A stretch of DNA of 64,000 bases from Alkalispirillum mobile. Lineage in GTDB: Bacteria > Pseudomonadota > Gammaproteobacteria > Nitrococcales > Halorhodospiraceae. Shown one piece after another: positions 9,096 through 17,592 of this stretch. How positions within the stretch are numbered: position 1 is the stretch's first letter; each line of letters opens with the position of its first letter. The notes under the pieces were generated by a model that saw only the letters and a program-made list of their open reading frames with translations, was not told where the DNA came from and searched no databases. Location of the stretch: positions 1-64,000 of the forward strand of contig NZ_RCDA01000006.1 of the NCBI RefSeq assembly GCF_003664325.1, given 5' to 3'. The position numbers and the translations under genes were made by a program.

Positions 9096-9926
9096 TCAGC
9101 CGATCAGCTGCACCCCGTCCGGCAAGGCCACATCCATGGTGATCGGCAGGTGATCGGACAGCGGATAGTCGAGCACCCGGACATGGCTGACGTCCAGGGA
9201 CTCGGAGAGCAGGATGTGGTCGATATTCCGGTGCGGTTTCCAGGACGGAAACGTATGCAGATCGTGCACCGGCTCCAGCAGTTCGGTGCAGCTGACCATC
9301 CGGGCAAACTCCGGGCTGCGCGAATGGCAGTTGAAGTCCCCCATCACGATGACGTGGCGGTGGTCGTTGATCAGGTCGGTCAGGTAGCCCAGCTGGGTCA
9401 TGCGCGCCCGCCGCGACAGGGCCAGGTGCACAATGATCACGTTCAGTGCTTCGCCCGGACCACCGAAGCGCATGTGCAGGGCGCCCCGGCCGGGCACCCG
9501 CCCCGGCAGGGCGTGTTCATCGATGGAGGCGGGACGGAACCGGGTCAGCAGGCCATTGCTGTGCTGGGCGATGCGGCCCAGATTGCGGTTGGTCTGGTAG
9601 TACCAGTAGGGGAAGGTGCCCCGGCGGGCCAGGTACTCCACCTGGTTGACGTAGCCAGTGCGGAAACTGCCCGCATCCACCTCCTGCAGCCCCACCAGAT
9701 CGTAGTCGTGGAGCATGTGGCTCATGCGGTCCAGGTTGCCCTCGCGGCTGGGCGAGGGCCAGAAGTGCCGCCAGCCGCGGGTGAAGTAGTGGTGGTAACG
9801 GCTGGTTTCCAGACCACTCTGGATGTTGTAACTCATCACCCGCAACACCCGCGGCGGGTCGCGTTCGATCACTGGATCCAACGCCGTGAAGGCGCCCTCC
9901 GGAGTGCGATGCGAGAGTACGGTCAT
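9096..9926 (-). CDS. Endonuclease/exonuclease/phosphatase family protein
   Basis: Predicted 276 aa. EEP-fold metal hydrolase: VLRVMSYNIQSGLE (Asn), LVGLQEVDAG (metal Glu), HLALSRRAR, VIVMGDFNCHSRSPEF (Asp/Asn), NIDHILLS and the terminal YPLSDHLPI (Asp-His pair). All catalytic positions are present, so an active phosphodiesterase or phosphatase is likely; substrate unknown. No signal peptide is apparent. The gene starts 7 bp after the dsbA stop with a GGAGTAGGAGG ribosome site, so it is cotranscribed with dsbA. The same pair occurs in Pseudomonas next to cytochrome c4, engB and polA. Confidence 0.9.
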   Translation of the reverse strand: MTVLSHRTPEGAFTALDPVIERDPPRVLRVMSYNIQSGLETSRYHHYFTRGWRHFWPSPSREGNLDRMSHMLHDYDLVGLQEVDAGSFRTGYVNQVEYLARRGTFPYWYYQTNRNLGRIAQHSNGLLTRFRPASIDEHALPGRVPGRGALHMRFGGPGEALNVIIVHLALSRRARMTQLGYLTDLINDHRHVIVMGDFNCHSRSPEFARMVSCTELLEPVHDLHTFPSWKPHRNIDHILLSESLDVSHVRVLDYPLSDHLPITMDVALPDGVQLIG

Positions 9927-9933
9927 CGGCCTC

Positions 9934-10566
9934 CTACTCCGCCGAGCGCTCCTCCTGACGCCGCTCGGCAAGCTGCTCAATGAGCTCGATCATCTGCTCA
10001 CGGGATCCGGCCTGACCGCCGGCCGTGAGGTAGCGCCCATCCACCGCCACGGTGGGTGTGCTGCGCACACCGTAGTCCTGTGCCGTGGCCATGGCCCTCC
10101 GGGTGCGGGTCTGCACCACGCGGGAGTCCCAGGCTTGGTCAAAGTCCTGGGCGTCCACGCCGCGCTCCTGGAAGAAGTCGCGGAACTGCGCCTGGTTCTG
10201 CAATGGCCTACCGTCGTCGTGCAGCGCCGTGTAGATGTCGTCGTGCACCTCTTCCACCACGCCGAGCGCCTCGGCGGTGAAATAGGCCTGCACGTGGGCC
10301 TGGTCCTGCGCCCTCAGCGGGATCGGCACCCGGACCAGCTTCACGTCCAGGTCCGTCTGTTCGTACCACTCATGTAAGGGACCGTTGAACGCTCGGCAGG
10401 CCGGGCAGCTGTAGGCGAAGAACTCGGTGATCTCCACCTGGTCACCGCTGGTCGTCCGACGCGGTTCCTCGAACACCCGGTAGTCGCGGCCCGCCTCGAA
10501 CGCCCCTGCCAGGCCGGGCAGGGCCAGCAGGGCGAACATCAGTATAAACAGTCGCTTTGGGCTCAT
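9934..10566 (-). CDS. dsbA: Thiol:disulfide interchange protein DsbA
   Basis: Predicted 210 aa periplasmic oxidase that introduces disulfides into exported proteins and is re-oxidised by DsbB. It has an N-terminal signal (LFILMFALLALPGLAGA), then the thioredoxin-like active site FFAYSCPACRAF (Cys54-X-X-Cys57) with an inserted helical domain, and the cis-Pro loop STPTVAVDG. The dipeptide between the cysteines is Pro-Ala rather than the Pro-His of E. coli. ATG 10566 (MSPKRLF) starts 4 bp after the ccsA stop; an in-frame ATG at 10581 overlapping ccsA is the alternative. dsbB lies 9 kb away in this window. Confidence 0.95.
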   Translation of the reverse strand: MSPKRLFILMFALLALPGLAGAFEAGRDYRVFEEPRRTTSGDQVEITEFFAYSCPACRAFNGPLHEWYEQTDLDVKLVRVPIPLRAQDQAHVQAYFTAEALGVVEEVHDDIYTALHDDGRPLQNQAQFRDFFQERGVDAQDFDQAWDSRVVQTRTRRAMATAQDYGVRSTPTVAVDGRYLTAGGQAGSREQMIELIEQLAERRQEERSAE

Positions 10567-10570
10567 CGGT

Positions 10571-11758
10571 TTACAGCTCACCGTAAGAATGCAGGCCGGA
10601 GAGGAAGATGTTAACCCCGAGGAAGCAGAAGGTGGTCACCAGCAGCCCCAGGATGGACCACCAGGCCATCGGCGTACCCCGCCAGCCCTTGGTGAATCGC
10701 ATGTGCAGCCAGGCAGCGTAGTTGAGCCAGACGATCAGCGACCAGGTCTCCTTCGGGTCCCAGCTCCAGTAACCGCCCCAGGCTTCGGCCGCCCAGAGGG
10801 CACCGAGAATGGTGGCGATGGTGAAGAAGGCGAAGCCCAGCGCGATGCACTTGTACATCAGATCGTCCATCTGATCGAAGCTGGGCAGGCGCTGCGCCGC
10901 CTTGCTCTCCGGATGGGACCGGGCCCGCACCAGGTAGGCCACCCCGACCATGGCCGCCACACCGAAAGCGCCGTAGGCGACAAAGTTGGTGGGCACGTGC
11001 ACTTTCATCCACCAGCTCTGCAGGGCGGGGATGAGCGGCTCGATATGGTGGGCCTCCTGACCGAAGTGGTACCAGAGCAGGAAGCCGATGCTGGCCGAGA
11101 CCACCAGCATCACGAAACCACCCAGGGCGCGGGTCCGGAACCGACCCTCGTAATACAGGTAGATCAACGCCGTGGTGAAGGCCAGCAGGACGAACACCTC
11201 GTAGAGGTTGCTGACCGGGAAGTAGCCCATGCCCGGGCCGTGCAGGTGGGTCTCCCACCAGCGCACCAGCAAACCCAGCAGGCCCGCGCCGGAGCCCAGC
11301 CAGGTGAAGGCGGTGGCCACTTTGCCAAGGAAGGCGTCGCGATCACCGCCGCTCAGCACCAGGTCCGCGAAGTACAGGACCGTGGCGCCCAGGAAGAAGA
11401 CGCACATCCACATGATGGCCGACTGGCTGGAGAGCAGGTAGTTGAGCAGGAAGCTCTCCTGCGCCGCGCCCAGATCGGGGTAGATACTCACCGCGAGCAC
11501 CGACAGGGCACCCACGATCAGCGTGAAGGGGCGGGCCGCCTTCCAGTGCCAGCCTTGGGGGATCAGCCAGGCCACCGTCAGTGCCAGGATGATCTCCTCG
11601 TAATAGGCCATGTATTCGCCGTAGAGGAGGTAGGCACTCAACCCGCCGCCGATGCAGGCCAGCGCCCAGATCCAGTCGAACGCGGAGAGCCGCCGGAAGT
11701 ACGCACCACGCTCGTGGTCTTTCAGCTCATTAGCCAGTTTTTCCTGGGTGGTAGACAT
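10571..11758 (-). CDS. ccsA: System II cytochrome c biogenesis protein CcsA/ResC
   Basis: 395 aa multi-spanning inner-membrane protein. With CcsB it exports heme and attaches it to CXXCH motifs of apocytochromes c in the periplasm. The tryptophan-rich heme-handling WWD segment is seen near residues 327-345 (WGGYWSWDPKETWSLIVW). Conserved His residues occur in WWETHLHGPGMGYF and WWMKVHVPTNF. Start codon and the ccsB stop overlap by one base (TGATG), so the two are coupled. A final HSYGEL tail matches the ResC family. The thiol-reducing partners CcsX and CcdA are not in this window. Confidence 0.94.
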   Translation of the reverse strand: MSTTQEKLANELKDHERGAYFRRLSAFDWIWALACIGGGLSAYLLYGEYMAYYEEIILALTVAWLIPQGWHWKAARPFTLIVGALSVLAVSIYPDLGAAQESFLLNYLLSSQSAIMWMCVFFLGATVLYFADLVLSGGDRDAFLGKVATAFTWLGSGAGLLGLLVRWWETHLHGPGMGYFPVSNLYEVFVLLAFTTALIYLYYEGRFRTRALGGFVMLVVSASIGFLLWYHFGQEAHHIEPLIPALQSWWMKVHVPTNFVAYGAFGVAAMVGVAYLVRARSHPESKAAQRLPSFDQMDDLMYKCIALGFAFFTIATILGALWAAEAWGGYWSWDPKETWSLIVWLNYAAWLHMRFTKGWRGTPMAWWSILGLLVTTFCFLGVNIFLSGLHSYGEL

Positions 11759-13863
11759 CAGGTCTTAACCTCCTCGCCGCCCTTCGACTCCGCCAGTCGG
11801 AGACGCAGGTCCAGTTCCTGCGCCACCCTCTCAAATTCCTTGCCAAAGGCCTTGGGGTCACGCTGCCCCACCCCGGCCAGCAGGATTCGGGTCCGGCCTG
11901 CGGACTCGTCCTGTTCCACCAGCGCCCAGAGGCGGCGGTGGGGTACGTAAAACATGAGGAACAGCCCCAAGACGAGCATCGCACTCCCAAAATAGACGAT
12001 GCCGGCACCCGGTGCGCGGGCGATCATCAGCCCAGTGGATTGGACCTGCTCAAACCCGGTCAGTTCCAGGAAAATGGGTGAGGTGTAGCCCGGAAGGGCG
12101 GAGAGCGCTGCCAATGCCTCCTCGTAGAAGAGCCGATCATCCTCGGTCAGTCCGCCCATATCACTGACCGACTGCACCCCGGCCTCCTCGGCCACGGCGT
12201 TGTGGTAGGCGTTGGTGAGGGTGCGCTCGAGCAGCATGTGGGAGAAGTCCCTCAGCAGGGCCTGCTGTTCCGGGTCGTTGGCCCCGGCCTGTACCCGTGC
12301 CTCAACGCCCTCGCTGACCGCCTCAAACCCCTCCTGGAGCAGCTGCTGGATCATCTGCTCGGCGGACAGCGCCATCTGACCCGACAGCTGCCGCGCCTGC
12401 TCCTGGTCCTCGACCATCCCCAGCTCGAGCAGGACGTAACGCGCGGCCGAGCGCGCCGCCTCCCGCCGGGGCTCGGTCTGGCGAAGGTTGTCCAGGAAGG
12501 TCATGAAGCGATCGAGACTGCGGTCCGGCCCGGCCGGGATATGCAGGTACCGGAAGGGCTGGTCCGGCGAGGGCCGCACGCCGCTCAGGTAATAGTCGCG
12601 GCCGTCGATCCGGATGGGCAGCATGTAGTTCTCGAACTCCAGCACGCGCCCATCGCGCATCCGCATGCTGTAATTGAAGGTCGGCCCCACATTCCGGTGC
12701 CGGGTTCCCCCTTCCATCAATTCGTCGGGGCGGACGTTGGCGAGCTCGAAGTCCTCGATCGAGAGGGTGTAGCGCTGGCCACCGATGTTCACCTCCGCCT
12801 GGGAGAACACCTTGGCCTCCAACTGCTCCACGCCCTCGGTCCCGCCACGCAGGGGCCAGATACGCAGGTCGAGGTTGGAGCCCCCGTCACCAAAACTGGC
12901 CTGGTAAATCGAGTGGCCGCGGTAGGTCAGCGGTTCGTTGACCCGGATGGTCTGGGTGAACTCCTTGTCATACTCCTGGTCGATGATCCGCAGGTCACTC
13001 TCGTAAGAACGTGGCTGGCCATCGGGGTAGTGCTGAATCCGGAAATCCTCCACCAGGATGGTGAAGGGCAGTTCCTGCACCACGTAGCCGTCGCGCAGGG
13101 GCAGGAAGGTAACATTGGCTGCCCGCCCCTCGGGGATGTTGGTGGTGCCGCGGAAGGATCCGGGCCGCACCGGCAGCTTCCTGCTGTCGTCGATCTGGGA
13201 GACCGGTATATCGTCCCGGGTTTCGACCTGTAGGTTGCCCCGCCACTCGTTCCACTTGAGCAACAGGTCGCCATCGATCAGCCCCCCGACACAGATCACG
13301 ACGATCGCAGCGTGGGTGAAGATGTAGCCCAGCCGGTTACTCCGCCCCTTCATGCCGGCGTAAAGCACCTGCCCGTTCTTCCGGGACTTGTCGCGGAAGC
13401 GAAAGCCCTTGTTGCGGAAGGTCTGCTGTGTGGCCTCACGCGCCTGCTCCGGTACCAGGCCCATGGTCCACTCGCGCTGGTTACTCAGCGCCCGCAGGGA
13501 GGTCGCCTGGTAGTGATCGCGGTAGCGGGTCATCTCCTTGAGGACGGTGGGCGTGTAGCGGTACATGCACACGCTGGTGGAGATGACCAGGAAGGTAAGG
13601 ATGGCCAGGTACCAGCTGGCGGAATAGACATCGTAGAGCCCCAGCCGGCGGAACACCTCGAACCAGAAGGGCCCGAAGTCGATCATGTGCTCGGACCAGG
13701 TCCGCTCCTGGACGAGCACGGTCCCAATGATAGACCCGATCCCCAGCGCCACCAGCAGCGTGATGGCCAGGTTCATGGACCCGAGAAATTCGATCAGGAT
13801 CGCGGAGGTGGTGCGCCCTTTGCGGGGCGTCTGCCTGGCGGCAGCGGGGCTTTCACTGGACAT
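11758..13863 (-). CDS. ccsB: System II cytochrome c biogenesis protein CcsB/ResB
   Basis: 701 aa. ResB-family partner of CcsA: three N-terminal membrane segments (LIEFLGSMNLAITLLVALGIGSIIG; SWYLAILTFLVISTSVCMYRY; LGYIFTHAAIVVICVGGLIDG), a large periplasmic domain of about 400 residues, and a last membrane segment near residue 625 (GAGIVYFGSAMLVLGLFLMFYVPHRRLW) followed by a short cytoplasmic tail. The domain carries ResB motifs such as YRGHSIYQASFGDGG. It presents heme or apocytochrome to CcsA. ATG 13863 is taken as the start; it lies 116 bp downstream of cytochrome c4, with a GC hairpin at 13920-13940 between. Confidence 0.93.
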   Translation of the reverse strand: MSSESPAAARQTPRKGRTTSAILIEFLGSMNLAITLLVALGIGSIIGTVLVQERTWSEHMIDFGPFWFEVFRRLGLYDVYSASWYLAILTFLVISTSVCMYRYTPTVLKEMTRYRDHYQATSLRALSNQREWTMGLVPEQAREATQQTFRNKGFRFRDKSRKNGQVLYAGMKGRSNRLGYIFTHAAIVVICVGGLIDGDLLLKWNEWRGNLQVETRDDIPVSQIDDSRKLPVRPGSFRGTTNIPEGRAANVTFLPLRDGYVVQELPFTILVEDFRIQHYPDGQPRSYESDLRIIDQEYDKEFTQTIRVNEPLTYRGHSIYQASFGDGGSNLDLRIWPLRGGTEGVEQLEAKVFSQAEVNIGGQRYTLSIEDFELANVRPDELMEGGTRHRNVGPTFNYSMRMRDGRVLEFENYMLPIRIDGRDYYLSGVRPSPDQPFRYLHIPAGPDRSLDRFMTFLDNLRQTEPRREAARSAARYVLLELGMVEDQEQARQLSGQMALSAEQMIQQLLQEGFEAVSEGVEARVQAGANDPEQQALLRDFSHMLLERTLTNAYHNAVAEEAGVQSVSDMGGLTEDDRLFYEEALAALSALPGYTSPIFLELTGFEQVQSTGLMIARAPGAGIVYFGSAMLVLGLFLMFYVPHRRLWALVEQDESAGRTRILLAGVGQRDPKAFGKEFERVAQELDLRLRLAESKGGEEVKT

Positions 13864-13979
13864 GCTTGGTTCGGACCTCGGCGCTGAGGCTGACCGGCCG
13901 CGGTCCCTGCGGAGTCATACCGCCCCGGTGGTCGGGGCGGCGTTTCGCTGATGCGGGCGCATGGACGTCTGCCCGGAAA

Positions 13980-14597
13980 TCAGCGGTGAAGACCGGTCAT
14001 GTATTCGGTAACGGCTTCGATATCTTCGTCGCTCATCCGCGAAGCGATATCGCGCATCATGCGGTTCGGGTCGGAATCACGCTCACCGTCACGGTATTCG
14101 CGCAGTGCCTTGCGCATGTACTCCGCATGCTGACCACCGACGCGGGGGTACTTGGCGCCTTTGATGCCTTCACCAGCCGGGCCGTGGCAGGCAATACAGG
14201 CAGCGACACCCTCATTCGGCAAACCACCCCGGTAGATCAGCTTGCCCCGCTCGGCCAGTTCCTCGTCGGCCTCGTGGTGCTTGGCCTCCTGGGCCTCGTA
14301 GTAGACGGCCAGATCACGAATGTCCTCGTCGGAGAGCGGGGCGGCCTGGCTGCTCATGAGCGGGTCTTCGCGACCGCCGTCACGGAACAGCTTGAGCTGG
14401 TGGACCGTGTACTCGGCGGGCTGACCGGCCAGGGAGGGCCATTCGGGATTGGTGCTGTTGCCTTGGGCACCGTGACAGGCGATGCAGGTTGACGCCTTCT
14501 GCTCGCCGGCTTCGATGTCACCATCAACGGCAAGGGCCGGCAGACTGGCGCCAGCCAGGAAGAGGCCGGCAGCGGCTGCAATAAACCGGTTGTTCAT
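13980..14597 (-). CDS. Diheme cytochrome c4
   Basis: Predicted 205 aa with a Sec signal peptide (AAAAGLFLAGASLPALA). Two heme-binding motifs, CIACH at residues 38-42 and CIACH at 134-138, sit in two similar class I cytochrome domains with the family sequences HGAQGNSTNPEWPSLAGQ and HGPAGEGIKGAKYPRVGGQHAEY. Distal Met ligands are likely in the DPLMSS and DPNRMM segments. Cytochrome c4 carries electrons in the periplasm to cbb3 or other terminal oxidases. ATG 14597 follows CAGAGGTGAT. The gene is directly upstream of ccsB-ccsA, which would mature it. Confidence 0.94.
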   Translation of the reverse strand: MNNRFIAAAAGLFLAGASLPALAVDGDIEAGEQKASTCIACHGAQGNSTNPEWPSLAGQPAEYTVHQLKLFRDGGREDPLMSSQAAPLSDEDIRDLAVYYEAQEAKHHEADEELAERGKLIYRGGLPNEGVAACIACHGPAGEGIKGAKYPRVGGQHAEYMRKALREYRDGERDSDPNRMMRDIASRMSDEDIEAVTEYMTGLHR

Positions 14598-14718
14598 GGA
14601 TCCGATCACCTCTGGATGCCTCCGGGCTGGTACGCGCTCACACATTGATCAGGCGCTGACTCAACCTGGTGTTTGGTTTTGATGATTCTAGCGTGAAGGC
14701 CGGTGGCCGACGGATAAA

Positions 14719-14740
14719 CGGCTGATAGTTATATCAGCCG
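14719..14740. promoter_or_regulatory. Perfect 9-bp inverted repeat upstream of cytochrome c4
   Basis: CGGCTGATA (14719-14727) and TATCAGCCG (14732-14740) are separated by GTTA, about 122 bp upstream of the cytochrome c4 start and just after the peroxidase terminator. It could be an operator for the cytochrome gene or a second terminator hairpin (TTTATCC follows on the minus strand). Confidence 0.45.
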
Positions 14741-14770
14741 CCCGGTAGGCGGTCAATCTGGGGCGTGTGG

Positions 14771-14801
14771 AAAAACGCCGCGCCCGGGGCCGGGCGCGGC
14801 G
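14771..14801 (-). terminator. Rho-independent terminator of cytochrome c peroxidase
   Basis: A GC-rich 12-bp self-complementary stem (14776-14787 with 14790-14801, a very tight hairpin) begins 8 bp after the peroxidase stop and is followed on the minus strand by TTTTT (14771-14775). Confidence 0.85.
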
Positions 14802-14809
14802 CACAGGCC

Positions 14810-15817
14810 TTACGGCAGGGCCGGGACCTGGAAGTCCGGCATCTCACCGGTCATGGATTCCATGAAGGCCACCAGCTCGGCGACGGTCTCGTCGTCGAAC
14901 TCGCGGTTCAGCATCTCACGCCCCATGACCTGGGTGGCTTCCTCCAGGGTCTCCACCCCACCGTTGTTGAAGTAGGGGTAGGTCACCGCCACGTTGCGCA
15001 GCGTCGGGGTGCGGAAGGCGTACTTGTCCGCCTCATCCCCGGTAATCAGATAGCGGCCCTTGTCGGTGGAGCCCGGCACCTGAATGCTGTGGAACTGGCT
15101 GTCGGTCAGCGCCGGCCCGCGGTGGCAGGCGATGCAGCCATTGTCCACGAAGGCGGCCATGCCGCGCTTCTGCTTGTCGGTCAGCGCGTCCAGATCACCC
15201 CTCAGATAGCGGTCGAAAGGCGAGTTCGGGGTGTTGAGGGTGCGCTGGAAGGTGGCCAGGGCCTTGGCCACGTTGTCGGCGGTGATCGGCGCATCCTCAC
15301 CCGGGTAAGCCGCGGAGAAGGCATCTTGATACTCGTCGAACGCCTCGAGGCGATCGAGGGCATCGTCCAGATCCATGGCCATCTCGATGTCATCCTCGAT
15401 CGGGCCCAGGGCCTGGCCCTCCAGATCGGGCTCGCGGCCGTCCCAGAACTGCGACTCCAGGAAACCGGAGTTCAGAACGGTGGGAGTGTTGCGCTCACCG
15501 ACCTGGCCCTCATGCCCGACGGCACGCGGGATGCGGTCTGCCCAACCCAGCGCGGGGTTGTGACAGGTGGCACAGCTGATGACGCCGCTGGAGGAGATCC
15601 GCGGCTCGAAAAAGAGCATCTTGCCCAGCTCGATCTTCTCCTTGGTCAGGGAGTTGTCGGCGGGGATCGGCGGCAGGGCGGGCAGCGGCTCGAAACGATC
15701 GGCATACTGGTCGTAGAAACCGTCGTCGGCAGCAGCGTTCCCGGCGGTGAAGGCCATGACGGCACCGACACCGAGGGCGGGAATAACCTTGCGCAGGTTG
15801 GAACCCAGGCTGAACAT
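14810..15817 (-). CDS. Cytochrome c peroxidase (diheme, CCP/MauG family)
   Basis: Predicted 335 aa periplasmic enzyme reducing hydrogen peroxide to water with electrons from c-type cytochromes. It has a signal peptide (ALGVGAVMAFTAGNAAA) then two heme motifs: SCATCH (Cys82, Cys85, His86; peroxidatic domain) and CIACH (Cys228, Cys231, His232; electron-transfer domain). Family blocks LGKMLFFEPRIS, NTPTVLNSGF, FWDGRE and RTPTLRNVAVTYPYFNNGG are present. ATG 15817 has a strong AAGGAGGCGC ribosome site; the frame is open 53 codons upstream without homology. Cytochrome c4 next door is a plausible electron donor. Divergent from msrPQ, with two dyads between. Confidence 0.94.
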   Translation of the reverse strand: MFSLGSNLRKVIPALGVGAVMAFTAGNAAADDGFYDQYADRFEPLPALPPIPADNSLTKEKIELGKMLFFEPRISSSGVISCATCHNPALGWADRIPRAVGHEGQVGERNTPTVLNSGFLESQFWDGREPDLEGQALGPIEDDIEMAMDLDDALDRLEAFDEYQDAFSAAYPGEDAPITADNVAKALATFQRTLNTPNSPFDRYLRGDLDALTDKQKRGMAAFVDNGCIACHRGPALTDSQFHSIQVPGSTDKGRYLITGDEADKYAFRTPTLRNVAVTYPYFNNGGVETLEEATQVMGREMLNREFDDETVAELVAFMESMTGEMPDFQVPALP

Positions 15818-15862
15818 AGTGCGCCTCCTTGAAATTTGACGCTGGCGAGGTGAACCCCTTTG

Positions 15863-15886
15863 CAGAGCATCAATCCAATTGCTCTG
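15863..15886. promoter_or_regulatory. Inverted repeat in the peroxidase-msrP intergenic region
   Basis: CAGAGCA (15863-15869) and TGCTCTG (15880-15886) form a 7-bp dyad with a 10-bp spacer, 46 bp upstream of the peroxidase start. Spacing suits a dimeric regulator or a leader hairpin of the peroxidase mRNA. Confidence 0.4.
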
Positions 15887-15913
15887 TAACTGTTCCAAAA
15901 TGAAGGTACGGCA

Positions 15914-15933
15914 GGTTGTAACCCTATACAACC
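15914..15933. promoter_or_regulatory. Perfect dyad GGTTGTA-N6-TACAACC
   Basis: A perfect 7-bp inverted repeat (15914-15920 and 15927-15933) with a 6-bp spacer, near the centre of the divergent region between the peroxidase and msrP. It overlaps TATACA (15925-15930), a possible -10 element for msrP. It does not match the Fnr, Fur or OxyR consensus. A dimeric repressor or activator of both genes is likely; identity unknown. Confidence 0.55.
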
Positions 15934-15994
15934 AAGTGAAATACTCGGTTTTGCTGCGGATCAAGTTTTTGCTCACTTTCCTGGAGGACTCGTC

Positions 15995-16942
15995 ATGGCC
16001 CGATACCGCTACCCGAAGATCCCCGAATCAGAGGTAACCCCGGAGCCCCTTTACCGGGCCCGGCGCAAGTTCCTCCGTCAAAGCGCGGGGCTGGCCGTGG
16101 CCGCCGCCGCCCCGGGCCTGCTCATCAAGCCCGCCGCCGCCTGGCAAGGGGGCCTGGACGCTGTACCGGAGAGCGATCTCTCGACGGACGAGTCACTGAC
16201 AAGTCTTGACGACATCACCTCCTACAACAACTTCTACGAACTGGGCACCCGCAAGCGGGACCCCTCGGACTGGGCCCACCAACTGCAGACGGACCCCTGG
16301 ACACTCAGTATAGAAGGCGAAGTGAATAAACCCGGGAAACTCGACCTCGATGATGTGATCCGCCCCGATGAGCTGGAAGAGCGCATCTACCGGCTGCGTT
16401 GCGTGGAGGCCTGGTCCATGGTCATTCCCTGGGTCGGCTTCGAGCTGCGCAAGCTGCTGGAGCGGCACGAGCCCACGTCCCGTGCCAAGTACGTCGTCTT
16501 CGAATCCATCTACGACCCGGACAACCTGCGCGGCCAGCGCCGGGACATCATCGACTGGCCCTACCGGGAGGGGCTGCGCATGGACGAGGCCATGCACCCG
16601 TTGACGCTGCTGGCCGTGGGCCTCTATGGCAAGCCGATGCCCAACCAGAACGGCGCCCCGATCCGCCTGGTGGTACCGTGGAAATACGGTTTCAAGAGCA
16701 TCAAGTCCATCGTGCGGATCCGGCTGCAGGAGGAGCAGCCGATGAGCGCGTGGGAAGAGAAGTCACCGGAGGAATACGGCTTCTACGCCAACGTGAACCC
16801 CCACGTGGACCATCCGCGCTGGTCGCAGGCCCGGGAGCGACGCATCGGCGAATCAGGCCGACGGGAGACGTTGATGTTCAACGGCTACGAGGACGAAGTG
16901 GCCCACCTGTACGAGGGCATGGACCTGGAAAAATACTTTTAA
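15995..16942 (+). CDS. msrP: Protein-methionine-sulfoxide reductase catalytic subunit MsrP (YedY)
   Basis: 315 aa molybdopterin enzyme that repairs oxidised methionine in periplasmic proteins. It has a Tat signal: RRKFLRQ (twin Arg at 23-24), a hydrophobic stretch, and cleavage near AAAW. The Mo-ligand Cys136 lies in [12 protein letters not shown]. Other family blocks: [62 protein letters not shown], and the terminal [25 protein letters not shown] 15995 follows CTGGAGGACT. msrQ begins one base after its stop. Confidence 0.97.
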   Translation: MARYRYPKIPESEVTPEPLYRARRKFLRQSAGLAVAAAAPGLLIKPAAAWQGGLDAVPESDLSTDESLTSLDDITSYNNFYELGTRKRDPSDWAHQLQTDPWTLSIEGEVNKPGKLDLDDVIRPDELEERIYRLRCVEAWSMVIPWVGFELRKLLERHEPTSRAKYVVFESIYDPDNLRGQRRDIIDWPYREGLRMDEAMHPLTLLAVGLYGKPMPNQNGAPIRLVVPWKYGFKSIKSIVRIRLQEEQPMSAWEEKSPEEYGFYANVNPHVDHPRWSQARERRIGESGRRETLMFNGYEDEVAHLYEGMDLEKYF

Positions 16943-16943
16943 T

Positions 16944-17546
16944 ATGTTTAACAAGAAAACGGCGATTAATGCATTTCGATTATTGGTTCTGGTGGCCTGC
17001 GCCGGCCCGGCCCTGTGGCTGGGCTGGGCCTGGACCCAGGCGGAACTGGGGGCCAACCCGGCGGAGGCGGTGGTCCACTTCACCGGCCGTTTCGGCCTGG
17101 GGCTGCTGCTCGCCACCATCGCGCTTGGTCCGGCCTTCCGGCTCACCGGATGGGTCGGGTTCATGGCCGCACGCAGGCAGATGGGCCTATGGGCGTTCGT
17201 ATGGCTGTGCGGCCACGCCCTGGCCTGGATGGGGCTGGACCAGTACTGGGACTGGCCCTGGATCTGGCAGGACCTGTGGGGGTTGGAGTACGTCCGCTAC
17301 GGCGTCGCTGGGCTGTTGCTGCTGGTGCCGTTGGTGCTCACCTCGTTCCGCGCGGCGCAGCAGGCCATGGGCAAGGTCGCCTGGCAGTGGCTGCACCGCC
17401 TGGTGTACATCTCCGCCACGCTGGGGGTGGTGCACTTCTGGATCCTCACCCGGGCCGATTACCGGGACGTGACCCTTTTCGCCATCGTGCTGGCCGCGCT
17501 GGTCGCCTTCCGCCTGGGCTGCGTAGTGGTCGACCGGCGCTGGTAA
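16944..17546 (+). CDS. msrQ: Heme-binding membrane subunit MsrQ (YedZ)
   Basis: 200 aa, about six membrane helices, ferric-reductase-like heme b protein that passes electrons from the quinone pool or a flavin reductase to MsrP. Seen: [44 protein letters not shown], and [26 protein letters not shown] with candidate heme His residues. Begins one base after the msrP stop, so coupled. The first few codons are AT-rich compared with the rest. Confidence 0.95.
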   Translation: MFNKKTAINAFRLLVLVACAGPALWLGWAWTQAELGANPAEAVVHFTGRFGLGLLLATIALGPAFRLTGWVGFMAARRQMGLWAFVWLCGHALAWMGLDQYWDWPWIWQDLWGLEYVRYGVAGLLLLVPLVLTSFRAAQQAMGKVAWQWLHRLVYISATLGVVHFWILTRADYRDVTLFAIVLAALVAFRLGCVVVDRRW

Positions 17547-17592
17547 GCGCCCGCTGCTTGGCCGCCGGCGCCCGCTAGGGGACAATGGCGGC

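Noticed and set aside
13920-13940. CCGCCCC/GGGGCGG hairpin as terminator of cytochrome c4
   Set aside because: A stem exists but no T-tract follows on the minus strand, and ccsB follows on the same strand; termination is not supported.
15818-15994. Fnr/Anr box (TTGAT-N4-ATCAA) controlling the peroxidase
   Set aside because: Only half-sites such as ATCAA or TTGAT occur; none is paired at the required spacing.
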